A DNA stretch of 64,000 nucleotides from Conchocele bisecta. Its lineage: Eukaryota; Mollusca; Bivalvia; Lucinida; Thyasiridae. The DNA lies in NCBI GenBank assembly GCA_029237695.1, contig CM055279.1:496001-560000 (forward strand), read 5' to 3'. Numbering within the stretch: the stretch's first letter is position 1; every line of letters begins with the position of its first letter. Both the position numbers and the translations under genes were made by a program. Of the stretch, positions 22,329-31,865 are shown piece by piece. The notes beneath the pieces are model-generated. The model was not told where the DNA came from, did no database searches, and was given only the letters and a program-made list of their open reading frames with translations.

Positions 22329-23640
22329 ACAGTATTTGTATTAACTATAATGTAAATATATTGGTGGAATATTCTTGTGTTCATTTGAGCAGTATTGTTA
22401 ACTTGCTGAAATACATAGAATATATATAGCTGAACATGTCTTTTGTCATATTTGTTTCAATATGAGCTACGTTTCCTGCCTGAATTATAATCCTTTCTTA
22501 TAAATAATGAAGCAAATGGTGTTAGCAAGTGAAGCATTTCTTGTAGTTTCTCCATCAATACCAAGCCGAACCCCTGTGATCTTTAAGACAATAGAATAGA
22601 GTTATTTGCATTACGATGAATACTGGCATTTTAATCCTCATGTTTTCAATAGAGAAATATAAATCCCAAGGAGGCCAGACAAGACCTAATGCATTTTGTC
22701 AGAGTAAGGGTACTGGTGGCTGCAGCTCTCTGCCAGTAAATGATTATGAAGCTGTCTCCTGATATTGCAAGAAAACACCTTTCCAGGGGAGTATATTTGC
22801 AATGAAATTATCAGAATACAGCTAACCTGCAAATCTCAGCTGAAATATACAAATGGATAATTGGGCACCAATGATACAGCATAAATTGGGGCACACCTAT
22901 ACCATGTATACTAATACAAGTATGAACTGTATCAGTAGAATTGTCACCTTAGGTTGGCCAAAATTATGCGTGATTCGATAAAGTGATAATTCTAATGAGA
23001 AACATTGCACTGCTCACCAGACCCCAGGTTACCACGTTCTGTCCACAGTTCAGTTTTTCACATCTTTGCATCAGTCGCTATATCATGTTTCTGTCGCTCA
23101 GATGCCGTCAATGTTCACTGGTCTGCAGTCCCCAGGTCCACTGAATGATTAACAATGACATCTACAGTCAATTCAACTACTTCTCCAACTCGTCACACTC
23201 ATGATCTCATCTGGTATCGTCAACCTGAAGGTTAAAACACACGGTTCCAGAGCCTTGCTCACACTCAAATTACAATGTTCCAAATACCAACACGTTGATG
23301 CCATATTTTCTTACAAGAACCAAGTTTCATATGGGTTTGGTGCATTGCTCAAAACATTGACCACACATTCGCCAGCAACTATCGGTCAACATACATGAGA
23401 GAAAACTATTAAGCATTATAAGTCATTGTAAATGTCCTACATGTATGACCTACAAAAGATGGCAATACATGTATATGAAAATACCAGATATCTATGTCAA
23501 AAGTATGACCAGACTATGCTAGGCATTTATCACGATATTTGGACATATATGATTATTTTGTCCAATCCCTGTAATCCGCTAGGTCACCACTTCTATCAAA
23601 CGAGGTATTCACATATCAATTCAAACACAAAATGTAATGA
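22329..23640. other. No feature recognised
   Basis: A+T-rich sequence with only short ORFs lacking family features. No clear repeat boundary is visible by eye. Confidence 0.5.
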
Positions 23641-23648
23641 CTAACCTA

Positions 23649-23850
23649 TGTGGCTGTGACTGGATAAATGGGGCTTATGGATTTTGCGACCAGTGTAGAT
23701 CTAGATCAGCATGTACATCCGCACAGTCTGATCAGGATTGGTTGTACATGCTGATCTGGATCTGCACTGTTTGCCAATCCATCAATGAAACACCCGACAT
23801 GCTTCTAACAAACAAATACATGTAGATTGTTATCAGACTTGAGGAGTGTA
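23649..23850. mobile_element. MITE family 1 copy, right arm lost
   Basis: It starts TGTGGCTGTGACTGGATAAA and goes on GGGGCTTATGGATTTTG and CAGTGTAGATC, the left arm of a family found at least six more times in the window. The interior (CATCAATGAAACACCCG) is present, but the expected inverted right arm is missing. Confidence 0.75.
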
Positions 23851-23924
23851 CCATTTGGGGGAAAGGGCCTACTGATATCGAAGCAGGTATTGCGAGCGCA
23901 TGCACAACACAAGCTTACCCCATC

Positions 23925-24063
23925 TGTCACGGTACGGATCTAGTAACTCAGGAGAGAGAATATGTATCTGTGCCCGGTTAGCTCAGTCGGTAGAGCGACC
24001 GCCTTGTAAGCGGGAGGTGCCGGGTTCGAGTCCTGGGTCGGGTGCATATTTCTTCCTGTCACG
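23925..24063 (+). mobile_element. Mini-LTR unit A (139 bp) with an embedded tRNA-Thr-like sequence
   Basis: The unit begins TGTCACGGTACG, has about 47 bases before the tRNA-like part, and ends CTTCCTGTCACG before a GGCGCC sequence. It matches units B and C, which lie in the opposite orientation. CATC precedes it (23921-23924) and also follows unit C, as a 4-bp target duplication would. Confidence 0.7.
23972..24044 (+). tRNA. tRNA-Thr(TGT)-like sequence inside mini-LTR A
   Basis: All four arms fold. The acceptor GCCCGGT pairs with GTCGGGT (with wobbles), the D arm is GCTC/GAGC, the anticodon loop is CTTGTAA (anticodon TGT, Thr), and the T arm is CCGGG/CCTGG around TTCGAGT. It is 73 bases long with no intron. 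Box A and box B are intact, so Pol III transcription is possible. One A-G mismatch sits at the base of the anticodon stem. Its place in a repeat argues against an ordinary housekeeping tRNA. Confidence 0.75.
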
Positions 24064-24075
24064 TTGGGCGCCAAA

Positions 24076-24217
24076 TGTAACAGGAAGAGAAAATATGCAC
24101 CCGACCCAGGACTCGAACCCGGCACCTCCCGCTTACAAGGCTGTCGCTCTACCGACTGAGCTAACCGGGCACATATACATATCTTCTCTCCTGAGTTACT
24201 AGATTCGTACCGTGACA
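24076..24217 (-). mobile_element. Mini-LTR unit B (142 bp), followed by a primer-binding-site-like sequence
   Basis: On the minus strand it runs from TGTCACGGTACG to CTCTTCCTGTTACA (TG...CA ends). Directly after it comes TTTGGCGCCCAACGTG, a TGGCGCC-type primer-binding-site look-alike. Directly before it stands TTTGGCGGGAGTA, which resembles the polypurine tract placed before a 3' LTR. Confidence 0.7.
24098..24170 (-). tRNA. tRNA-Thr(TGT)-like sequence inside mini-LTR B
   Basis: It is almost identical to the copy in unit A, in inverted orientation, with one further mismatch in the anticodon stem (GACAGC in place of GACCGC). It folds into a 73-base cloverleaf with loop CTTGTAA. A TTTT run follows within ten bases, which could stop Pol III. 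Confidence 0.7.
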
Positions 24218-24332
24218 TACTCCCGCCAAATTGAAATTCGTCCTCGAATTACACATTTTTTGGGATTATAGTGATTATCTGTGGGACAATCTCGGAGTAT
24301 ATGTTTGTCACGGCCCCACGTTGTGCGCCAAA

Positions 24333-24471
24333 TGTAACAGGAAGAGAAAAATGTGCTCCGGCCCGGGGCTCAAACCCGGGACCTCTGGTTTACCATACCA
24401 TCGCTCTAACCGACTGAGCTAGCCGGCACGAATACACATTTCCTCCCCACAGTGATTTACGTACCGTGACA
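24333..24471 (-). mobile_element. Mini-LTR unit C (139 bp), followed by a primer-binding-site-like sequence
   Basis: The minus strand runs from TGTCACGGTACG to CTCTTCCTGTTACA. It is followed by TTTGGCGCACAACGTGGGGC (24332-24313). The interval to unit B is only 115 bases. Read on the minus strand, the order is LTR C, primer site, short interior, purine tract, LTR B, which is the full plan of a terminal-repeat retrotransposon in miniature. CATC follows at 24472-24475. Confidence 0.7.
24355..24428 (-). tRNA. tRNA-Thr(GGT)-like sequence inside mini-LTR C
   Basis: This is a 74-base cloverleaf with D arm GCTC/GAGC, anticodon stem ATGGT/ACCAG, loop ATGGTAA (anticodon GGT, a Thr isoacceptor) and T arm CCGGG/CCCGG around TTTGAGC. 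The acceptor stem has one mismatch. The body differs strongly from the copies in A and B, although the LTR shell is shared. Confidence 0.65.
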
Positions 24472-24999
24472 CATCTATGGTATGTGTCTCTCTTGCTCTG
24501 TGTTTCTCCCTATGTCGTCAGTAACCATACCGGAGGCTGCTGTAATACATGTTAAAATTAGTATTCATTCATAAAGTATCAAAATGTTATAACCAAATGT
24601 TTTACCATACATTTTATAAAACCAGATTATAACACAATTACAAAACTTTACCTTTTAATGCAAATTACGGAAATTTAGAGAAATAGCACATTCAGGTAAA
24701 CCTGGATTCCACTTCATGTCAATACCATCTGTCCTGGTTGGAAACACAATAGCCTGACCAATCATGCCAATAGTGAGAACATTTGACCAAAAGCTTAAAC
24801 ACAATTCACTGACACTTTTATACCCAACATAGATGAAATAGGAGTATATACCTGTCCACCTGTTATTATGCAGTTCAATATCAGACAACAGACCAGGGGA
24901 AGCAACCTACTTGATGGAATGGCAAATCAGCGATTGGTCAACCTACAACACATTTCTACAACCTGATAATGATCTATACTTTTTTTAACGCTTACAATG

Positions 25000-25165
25000 C
25001 TGAATTAAATTTTGTTGTCCGCTGTTTAATTTTTAAAGATCCATTTTTCACAACAAAACATGGTTTGGATGCACTTTGGAAATTATTCTAACGTACTGCC
25101 AAACCATGTTTTATTTATAGTAAAAAAAAGAGACAAAATATGAAACAACACCAGACAACAATTTT
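25000..25165. repeat. Foldback repeat with TTGTTGTC arms
   Basis: TTTTGTTGTCCGCTGTT near 25012 is mirrored by AACACCAGACAACAATTTT near 25145, and an inner pair AAACATGGTTTGG / CCAAACCATGTTT lies inside. A related element with clearer ends lies at 43422-43670. Confidence 0.55.
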
Positions 25166-25434
25166 TGTTTCCTGCTTCCTAAGGGTTACTAACTGAATAG
25201 CAAACAAGGCACACCCTGATCAGATTGCGGACTTGAGCAAGCTGGTCTGGATCTACTCGGGCCATCAACTCCATTTATCCAGCCGCAGCCACCACTTAAT
25301 CTTGTCCAGTATGGGAGCATGGCCCAACATTATGTGATGTGAAATTGATACAGACAGTTGCATGCACCTGTAATTTATAGCTAAACCCTTCTTTCAGGCA
25401 CACTTGACTTCATTACTCGAAAATACTTCTAAAT

Positions 25435-25922
25435 TGTGGCTGTGACTGGAGAAATGGGGCTTATGGGTATTGTGACCAGTTTAGATGCTGATCCAGATCT
25501 GCCTGTGCATCTGCACAGTCTGATCGCGATCTGCACTGTTCGCTATTTCATCAATGAAACGCCCGTCATCCTTCTAGCAAGCAATCCTCGGGGCCGTTTC
25601 ACTAAACTTTGTACAACTAAAATGTTCATAAGTGCAAAATTATAATAGTCCGTAAATTTCACATTAGCAATGTTTTCTTGTAAACAATTATTGGATTTAC
25701 ATTTATTGAGCATAGGCTGCATATGCAGCCTATGCTCAATAAATGTAAATCCACCAATTGAAATTTCCAGACGATCATAAGTTTGCACTTACGAACATTT
25801 TAGTCTTACGTAGTTTAGTGAAACGGCCCTCAAATCGTTATCAGGCTACAGGAGTATGCTATTTGATCAGAAGCTACACTGGTCACAAATCCCAAAAGTC
25901 CAATTTCTCCAGTCACAGCCAC
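25435..25922. mobile_element. MITE family 1 copy split by a family 2 MITE
   Basis: The left arm TGTGGCTGTGACTGGAGAAA starts at 25435 and the inverted right arm ends CAGTCACAGCCACA at 25922. Between them the interior is interrupted at about 25586-25832 by a complete family 2 element. The interior text resumes directly after the insertion, so family 2 arrived later. Confidence 0.8.
25586..25832. mobile_element. MITE family 2 (foldback, GGGGCCGTTTCACTAAAC ends)
   Basis: The arms GGGGCCGTTTCACTAAAC and GTTTAGTGAAACGGCCC bracket a near-complete palindrome whose centre is AGGCTGCATATGCAGCCT. Other copies are at 28264-28472, 35643-35876 and 43778-44012, with part of one near 43225. Confidence 0.85.
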
Positions 25923-26125
25923 ATATGTGTATAAATCGAGTATGTACCTATCAAGGGACGGGCGAACCCTAAGGAATTTAGACACATTTGTAATGTCTAA
26001 TTCCTGACTCGGGTTCAAGTTTCTCACTCATTCCCAAGGGTGACAACAACCAAAGGGTCATGATTGAAAATCGTGGGTTTTACCACTGAGCCAATTTGTC
26101 TTGCAGCATAATACTAATCTACAAA

Positions 26126-26361
26126 TGTGCTGTGACTGGAGAAATGGGGCTTATGGGTTTTGTCACTATTGTAGATCCAGATCATCTTGTGCATCTGCAT
26201 AGTCTGTTTAGTATCTGCACTGTTTGCCATTCCATCAATGAAACACCCGTCGTGCTTCTAACAATAAATAGATTGTTATCAGGCTACAGAAGTGTGCTAT
26301 TTGATCAGGAGCTACACTGGTCACAACTCCCATACGCCCCATTTCTCCACTCAAAGCCACA
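26126..26361. mobile_element. MITE family 1 copy directly before the ankyrin exon
   Basis: The left arm (GCTGTGACTGGAGAAATGGG) and the inverted right arm (CCCCATTTCTCCACTCAAAG) are both present over 236 bp. The right end is 15 bases from the splice acceptor AG at 26376-26377, so the MITE lies where the polypyrimidine tract and branch site would be. Confidence 0.8.
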
Positions 26362-26377
26362 AATTATTCTTTTATAG

Positions 26378-27515
26378 GTTCTTTGAAGCTCTGAAGAACA
26401 ATGATGCGGAAACGGTTGGTTCGATGCTCACCAATGGACCATTCTACGACTCCCTGAAGGCTGCCGATAAACTGGCCCTTGCCTTTGTCCAGGCTGTCCT
26501 GCTGAATAATGTTGATCTGGTGGACATTCTCGTATCTCACGGTGCCGACATCACGGAGGCCGACTATATGTTTGAAGAGAACGGAGCCATGCACGCTGCA
26601 CGGTATGGCCACACAGAGATGCTGAGCTACTTGGTATCCGCAGGTGTGGGTGTCAACAACCAGAGCGGGAAGAGTGGGTGTACGGCATTACACATTGCGG
26701 TGGAGAACGGGAAACACGAGTGTGTGAAGGCCCTGGTTCAGCTGCCGGGGATAGATGTAGATGTAGAGGACCACAGTGGCTGTAGTCCGCTGTTGTGGGC
26801 AGCCAAGCTTCGCGACTGGAGAACCATACAGATACTTATTGACGCCGGCTGCCATGTGTTGGTCAGGAAAAATAATGCTGAAACGGCATTACATGTTGCT
26901 GTTGATAATAAACAGGCCTTCTGGAAAGGCAAACGGGTTGGACCAGATGACATTGTACAGTGTATAAATTTGCTCGTCGACTCTGGGATTGATATAAATA
27001 CATGCGATAACAATGGAATGCCGCCACTGATTTACGCTATCAATTCGGACAACACTCCTGCAGTGAAACATCTTTTAAAACTAAACTGTGATATTCCGTG
27101 TAAAACAATCATGAGTGTTTCTTCGTCAAATTCGCCAGTATTTCATTTTCCCAAGTTGTCAAACAGTGAAGCAAACATCGTGTACGGTCGGGACCAGCAC
27201 ATACTACAGGAACTACTCCCAGTCTACCTGGCAATCTCGAAACTACAACTGGCGGCAGTGAAGACATTATGCCTGAGTGGTGCGAGGTATCATCAGCTGG
27301 CTTCAGAGCCGGCAGTGATGGCCTATATCGGACACTCGAAGATGATGCAGGAATGTCTGGCGGACGTCATCTCTACACCGATGGATCTAAAGGCGAGTTC
27401 GAGAAATGAGATCCGGCGATTGTTAGGGCGGGGAGTTATGACGAAGGTCCGACAACTGGACTTGCCAGAGACGTTAAAAGAGTATCTCTGTTTGAACGAA
27501 CTAGAGGACGTTTGA
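26378..27515 (+). CDS. Terminal exon of an ankyrin-repeat and SOCS-box protein
   Basis: The exon starts after TTCTTTTATAG and reads FFEALKNNDAETVGSML onward for about 378 codons to TGA. It contains five to six ankyrin repeats, for example GCTALHIAVENGKHECVKAL, GCSPLLWAAKLRDWRTIQIL and AETALHVAVDNKQ. The C-terminal 45 residues (DLKASSRNEIRRLL, then LDLPETLKEYL) fit a SOCS box, which recruits Elongin B/C and Cullin-5 to make a ubiquitin ligase whose ankyrin part selects the substrate. This architecture is the ASB family. The member cannot be named. Upstream exons are not visible, and the sequence before the acceptor in the same frame is MITE. Confidence 0.85.
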
Positions 27516-27595
27516 TACTCACATTCAACAATATTATAGTTACATTACATGAAACACAGTCGGTCACCGTGTTTCATATATTGTGATTTGATGCA

Positions 27596-27735
27596 TTGGT
27601 GTTTAACGGCCTATCTATAATCAACAGCTACGGTAATTTAAGGCTGGGCCAACGGATTTAATCCCGCATTCAATCTGCTGCATTGGGGGGAAATCCCAAA
27701 ATCAGAACAGAATATTTATATCAAAAATGGGTAAT
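27596..27735 (-). mobile_element. Retroelement tail family copy
   Basis: It shares TAGGCCGTTAAACACCA (minus strand) and the GGGATTTCCCCCCAATGCAG segment with the copy at 16800-17000. It lies about 80 bases after the stop of the ankyrin/SOCS gene, possibly in its 3' untranslated region. Confidence 0.55.
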
Positions 27736-28104
27736 TAATTCTAATGCCATGCATGCTAAGATGCATTGACCTACATTTTCCTAATTAAACAATTTTGATA
27801 CGACAAAGCACATTATTCTACAACCTGCCATTGACACCACCATCATAGCTTGTTTGTAGAGTAATTTAAAGTAAACTTAAAAAAGATGTTTTCTTCAAAC
27901 CAACTCTGAAATGGCTACAGTGATGAGGAGGGCGTCATTGGCAGGTGATTTTAGTGTTGCGAATCGGACAGAAAAATCACAATCGATAATCAGATTACAG
28001 AATTTGATTTATTATCGATTAATATCGATTGCGTTTTTTGTTAATTTTATAGTTGAAAAATTAACGCATTGTTAAATATAATGATGTCAAGAGATGCATT
28101 TTGA

Positions 28105-28195
28105 TATTGTTGACTGTGCGGATGCACAGGCTGATCTGGATCTACACTGGTCACAAAACACATAAGCTCAATTTCTTCTGTCGCAGCCACATTGT
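28105..28195. mobile_element. MITE family 1 fragment (right arm)
   Basis: GATCTGGATCTACACTGGTC then CACAAAACACATAAGCTC and GTCGCAGCCACA match the right arm. The left arm is absent. Confidence 0.65.
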
Positions 28196-28263
28196 TCAGA
28201 CAGTGTTAATTACTAATTATCACACCATAATACAAATCTGCACTATGTAGATACAGACGAGCT

Positions 28264-28472
28264 GGGGCCCATTTCACTAAACTTTGTATGACTAAAATGT
28301 TCGTAAGTGCAAAATTATGATAGTCTGTAAATTTCACATTAACAATGTTTTCTTGTAAACAATTGTTAGAATTACATTTATTGAACATAGGCTGTAAATC
28401 CATCAAATGAAATTTCCAGACGATCCTAAATTTGTACATTTAAATCGTACAAAGTTTAGTGAAACGGCCCCC
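28264..28472. mobile_element. MITE family 2 copy
   Basis: It runs from GGGGCCCATTTCACTAAAC to GTTTAGTGAAACGGCCCCC with the usual interior, but the central palindrome is shortened to one side. Confidence 0.8.
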
Positions 28473-28688
28473 TGGTAGGTAGTACAACTAGTATCACAAA
28501 AACAATCATTCAATTTCTCTAATTATGTTTAGATACAATCAGAAAGTCGAGAAATAAATGGCAAAATTCACACTAAAGTTGTATGATAAAGGCCTTTAGC
28601 GGCAGATTTTGGTTTTCAAGGCATTTTTTATAATAATGGGCAATTAGTGGTTTCATGGCAATTTATATTTCTCTGACTATCCCAGGAC

Positions 28689-28892
28689 AATATCTTAATG
28701 ATGAATCCATCCTTAGGGTTTCATGTCTTAATGGTGAATCCATCCTTACGGTTTCATGTCTTAATGATGCATCCATCCTTAAGGCTTCATATCTTAATGA
28801 TGAATCCATCCTTACAGTTTTGTGTCTTAATGATGAATCCATCCTTACAGTTTCATGTCTTAATGATGCATCCATCCTTAAGGCTTCATATC
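28689..28892. repeat. 33-bp minisatellite, first block
   Basis: Units of 33 bases (TCTTAATGATGAATCCATCC followed by TTACAGTTTCATG) repeat about six times. The array is interrupted at 28895 by a LINE and resumes at 33608. Confidence 0.85.
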
Positions 28893-29225
28893 TTTTTTCT
28901 TTTTTTTTAAATATTTTTATTTCTCTTTTAAATACAATATGTACATTTATACATACAAGACAAGTAACAATGTATGGCATACGTGATCGCATACAGTTAC
29001 ACATGTACTCAATGTATTCGAAAGTAAGGTTTTTAGCAGAAAAATAGTAAGGGAGAAAAGATAGAAATAGGAAAGTTGTTGGAGTAATATAGAAGGATAG
29101 CAACAAAGTGAAAAGTGGACTATGTCCATATGGGTTCATATGTGCTAGACTAGATTGATATTCGTTACTTGTGTGTACAGTGTAGTTTGTGTGATTGACA
29201 CATGTCTAAGTGCTTACAATTATAA

Positions 29226-30150
29226 CTATGTCTGAAACCTGCCCCATTTAATAATATGTTGTTCCCGTTTGTCTTTTGTTGTTGCTATAATCTCCTCTAT
29301 GTATATCCTATGTCTTAAATAATTTAGAAATGGACCGAAAGCTATATCATTATTTTCATATTTACATTTAACAATGAAATATTTGGCTAATATGATTATA
29401 AAATTAAATTGGTGTGCTTTTTGTTGTTTGTCATTTATTCCTATAGAAATACTTTGGAAATTTACGACATATGTTATATCTTTTTCAATTAAATATGTCC
29501 GCAGCTGTGACCACAAATGTTGTACATGGGGACATTCCCAAAACAAATGTTTTATACTTTCAACATACATAGAACAAAAATCGCACAAACTGCTATTAAT
29601 TAAGTTACAGCGATAACGTAATTTGTTTATTCCAATAATTCTCATTAAGTATTTGTATTGGAAATTACGCAATACAGTATCTATAGTACAGTTGAAATGT
29701 AACGTGTAAATTTGTTTCCAATTTAGGTTAGTATCCGGAAATTCATGTATCCATTTTTGCTCAGCTTTTATATCTTTCATTATGTTTTTGTTTGTTTGCA
29801 TCATGTATAGTATTTTATTAACATATTTGCTTTTCTGTAATTTTGACTTAAGTGTTTCTGAAGGTTGTATTGAGTTGATGTGTTCTGTTTGACTACATTG
29901 TATATCCTTCCACAGTGGACTTATACTATTTAATATACTTTCATATTTCATAAAATCATCATTTCTTATATTGAACATTTCTGCAAGATCAGCGAATCTT
30001 AAAAAAGTATTTATTCTATAATCGTATAAATGTTCAATGTACTTAATGCCCTTATCATACCAGTTCCTATGAAATTTAGGTTTGTTTTGATGTTTTATGT
30101 TAACAGTTATGCCAAATAATTTCTTTAGATACTGTAACTGTTTGAGGGGA
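29226..30150 (-). pseudogene. LINE ORF2 C-terminal part with a zinc-binding motif
   Basis: The stretch LCDFCSMYVESIKHLFWECP gives the Cys-X2-Cys...His-X4-Cys pattern of the zinc-binding domain that follows reverse transcriptase in L1/Tx1-type elements. The clear frame is 29978-29226, and decayed upstream sequence reaches the nested element. Confidence 0.75.
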
Positions 30151-30187
30151 ATAGTTTATACTTAACCAAGATTTCAAAACATTATTT

Positions 30188-31864
30188 AACAAGAGCTGTA
30201 GGAGAACAGCATAGCTCGACTACGAGGGTTGTCGATGTACACATAGCTTGACAAAGAAGGTGGCTGTGGCCTGCATAAAAACCTTAACCAAGGTTGACTA
30301 AAAAACTTAACCAAGGGAAATTAAGTAAGTAATTCAAGGTTAAATGTAGGTCAATGACAGATATAGGTCAGGGGTTATTGATGTACATCACTAGGAGATG
30401 AAGTTTTCCAAGTATGGTTGCTGTAGGCCCAGGAGTATTCCATATACAAGCTTGACTAAAAACCTTAACCAAGGGGAAATAACTAAGTAATCCAAGGATA
30501 AAAGTAGGTCAAGGTCAAATATAGGTCAGGGATTATTGATGTACATCACTAGGAGATGAAGTTGTCCAAGTATGGTTGATGTAGGCCCAGGAGTATTCCA
30601 TATACAAGCTTGACTATAAACATTAACCAAGTAATTCAAGGTTAAATGTAGGTGAAGGTACAATATAGGTCAGGGGTTATTGATGTACATCCCTATGATA
30701 AAAAGTTATCCAAGTATGGTGTCTGTATGCACAATAGTATTCCATATACAAGCTTGACTAAAAACCTTAACCAAGGTTGACTAAAAACCTTAACCAAGCC
30801 CGGGATTAAGTAATTAATTCAAGGTTAAATGTAGGTCAAGGTGAAATATAGGTCAGCGGTTGTTGATGTACATCACTAGGAGATGAAGTTGTCCAAGTAT
30901 TGTTGGTGTAGGGCCAGGAGTATTCCATATACAAGGTTGACTAAAAACCTTAACCAAAGAGAATTAAGTAAGTAATTGAAGAGGAAATGTAGGTGAAGGT
31001 CAAATATAGATCAGGGGTTATTGATGTACATCCCTATGAGAAAAGGTTGTCCAAGTATGGTGTCTGTATGCACAATAGTATTCCATGTACAAGCTTGAGT
31101 AAAAACCTTAACCAAGGTTGACTAAAAACCTTAACCAAGGTGACTTAAGTAAGTAATTGAAGAGGAAATATAGGTCAAGGTGAAATATATATCAGGGGTT
31201 GTTGATGTACATCACTAGGAGATAAAGTTGTCCAAGTATGGTGGGTGTAGGGCCAGTAGTATTCCATATACAAGCTTGACTAAAAACCTTAACCAAGGGG
31301 AATTAACTAAGTAATTCAAGAGGAAATGTAGGTCAATGTCAAATATAGATCAGGGGTTATTGATGTACATCGCTATGAGAAAAGGTTGTCCAAGTATGAT
31401 GTCTGTATGCACAATAGTATTCCATGTAGAAAGCTTGACTAAAAACCTTAACCAAGGTTGACTAAAAACCTTAACCAAGGGGAATTAACTAAGTAATTCA
31501 AGGTTAAATGTAGGTCAAAGTCAAATATAGGTCAGGGGTTGTTGATTTACATACTAGGAGATAAAGTTGTCCAAGTATGGTTGGTGTAGGGCCAGGAGTA
31601 TTCCATCTTCAAGCTTGACTAAAAACCTTAACAAAAGAGAATTAACTAAGTAATTCAAGAGGAAATATAGGTCAAGGTCAAATATAGATCAGGGGTTATT
31701 GATGTACATCACTAGGAGATGAAGTTGTCCAAGTATGGTGGGTGTAGGGCCAGTAGTATTCCATATACAAGCTTGACTAAAAACCTTAACCAAGGCGTGA
31801 CGGTGACGCCGACACCGGGGTGACAACATAAGCTCTACTTATTCTTTGAATAGTCGAGCTAAAA
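30188..31864. mobile_element. Tandem-core element nested in the LINE
   Basis: It starts AACAAGAGCTGTAGGAG and ends with GACGCCGACACCGGGG and the hairpin AGCTC...GAGCT (31831-31860). The core (30365-31790) is nine units that begin AGGTCAGGGGTTATTGATG. Spacing alternates between about 157 and 182 bases because every other unit carries an extra TTGACTAAAAACCTTAACC block. It splits ORF2 of the LINE. The plan of 5' flank, cores and 3' hairpin is that of pearl/Helentron-like non-autonomous elements known in molluscs. Confidence 0.75.
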
Positions 31865-31865
31865 A

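Noticed and set aside
23972..24428. A normal cluster of tRNA-Thr genes
   Set aside because: All three are embedded at the same place in a shared repeat shell, two lie in a palindrome, and stems carry mismatches, so a repeat origin is the better explanation.
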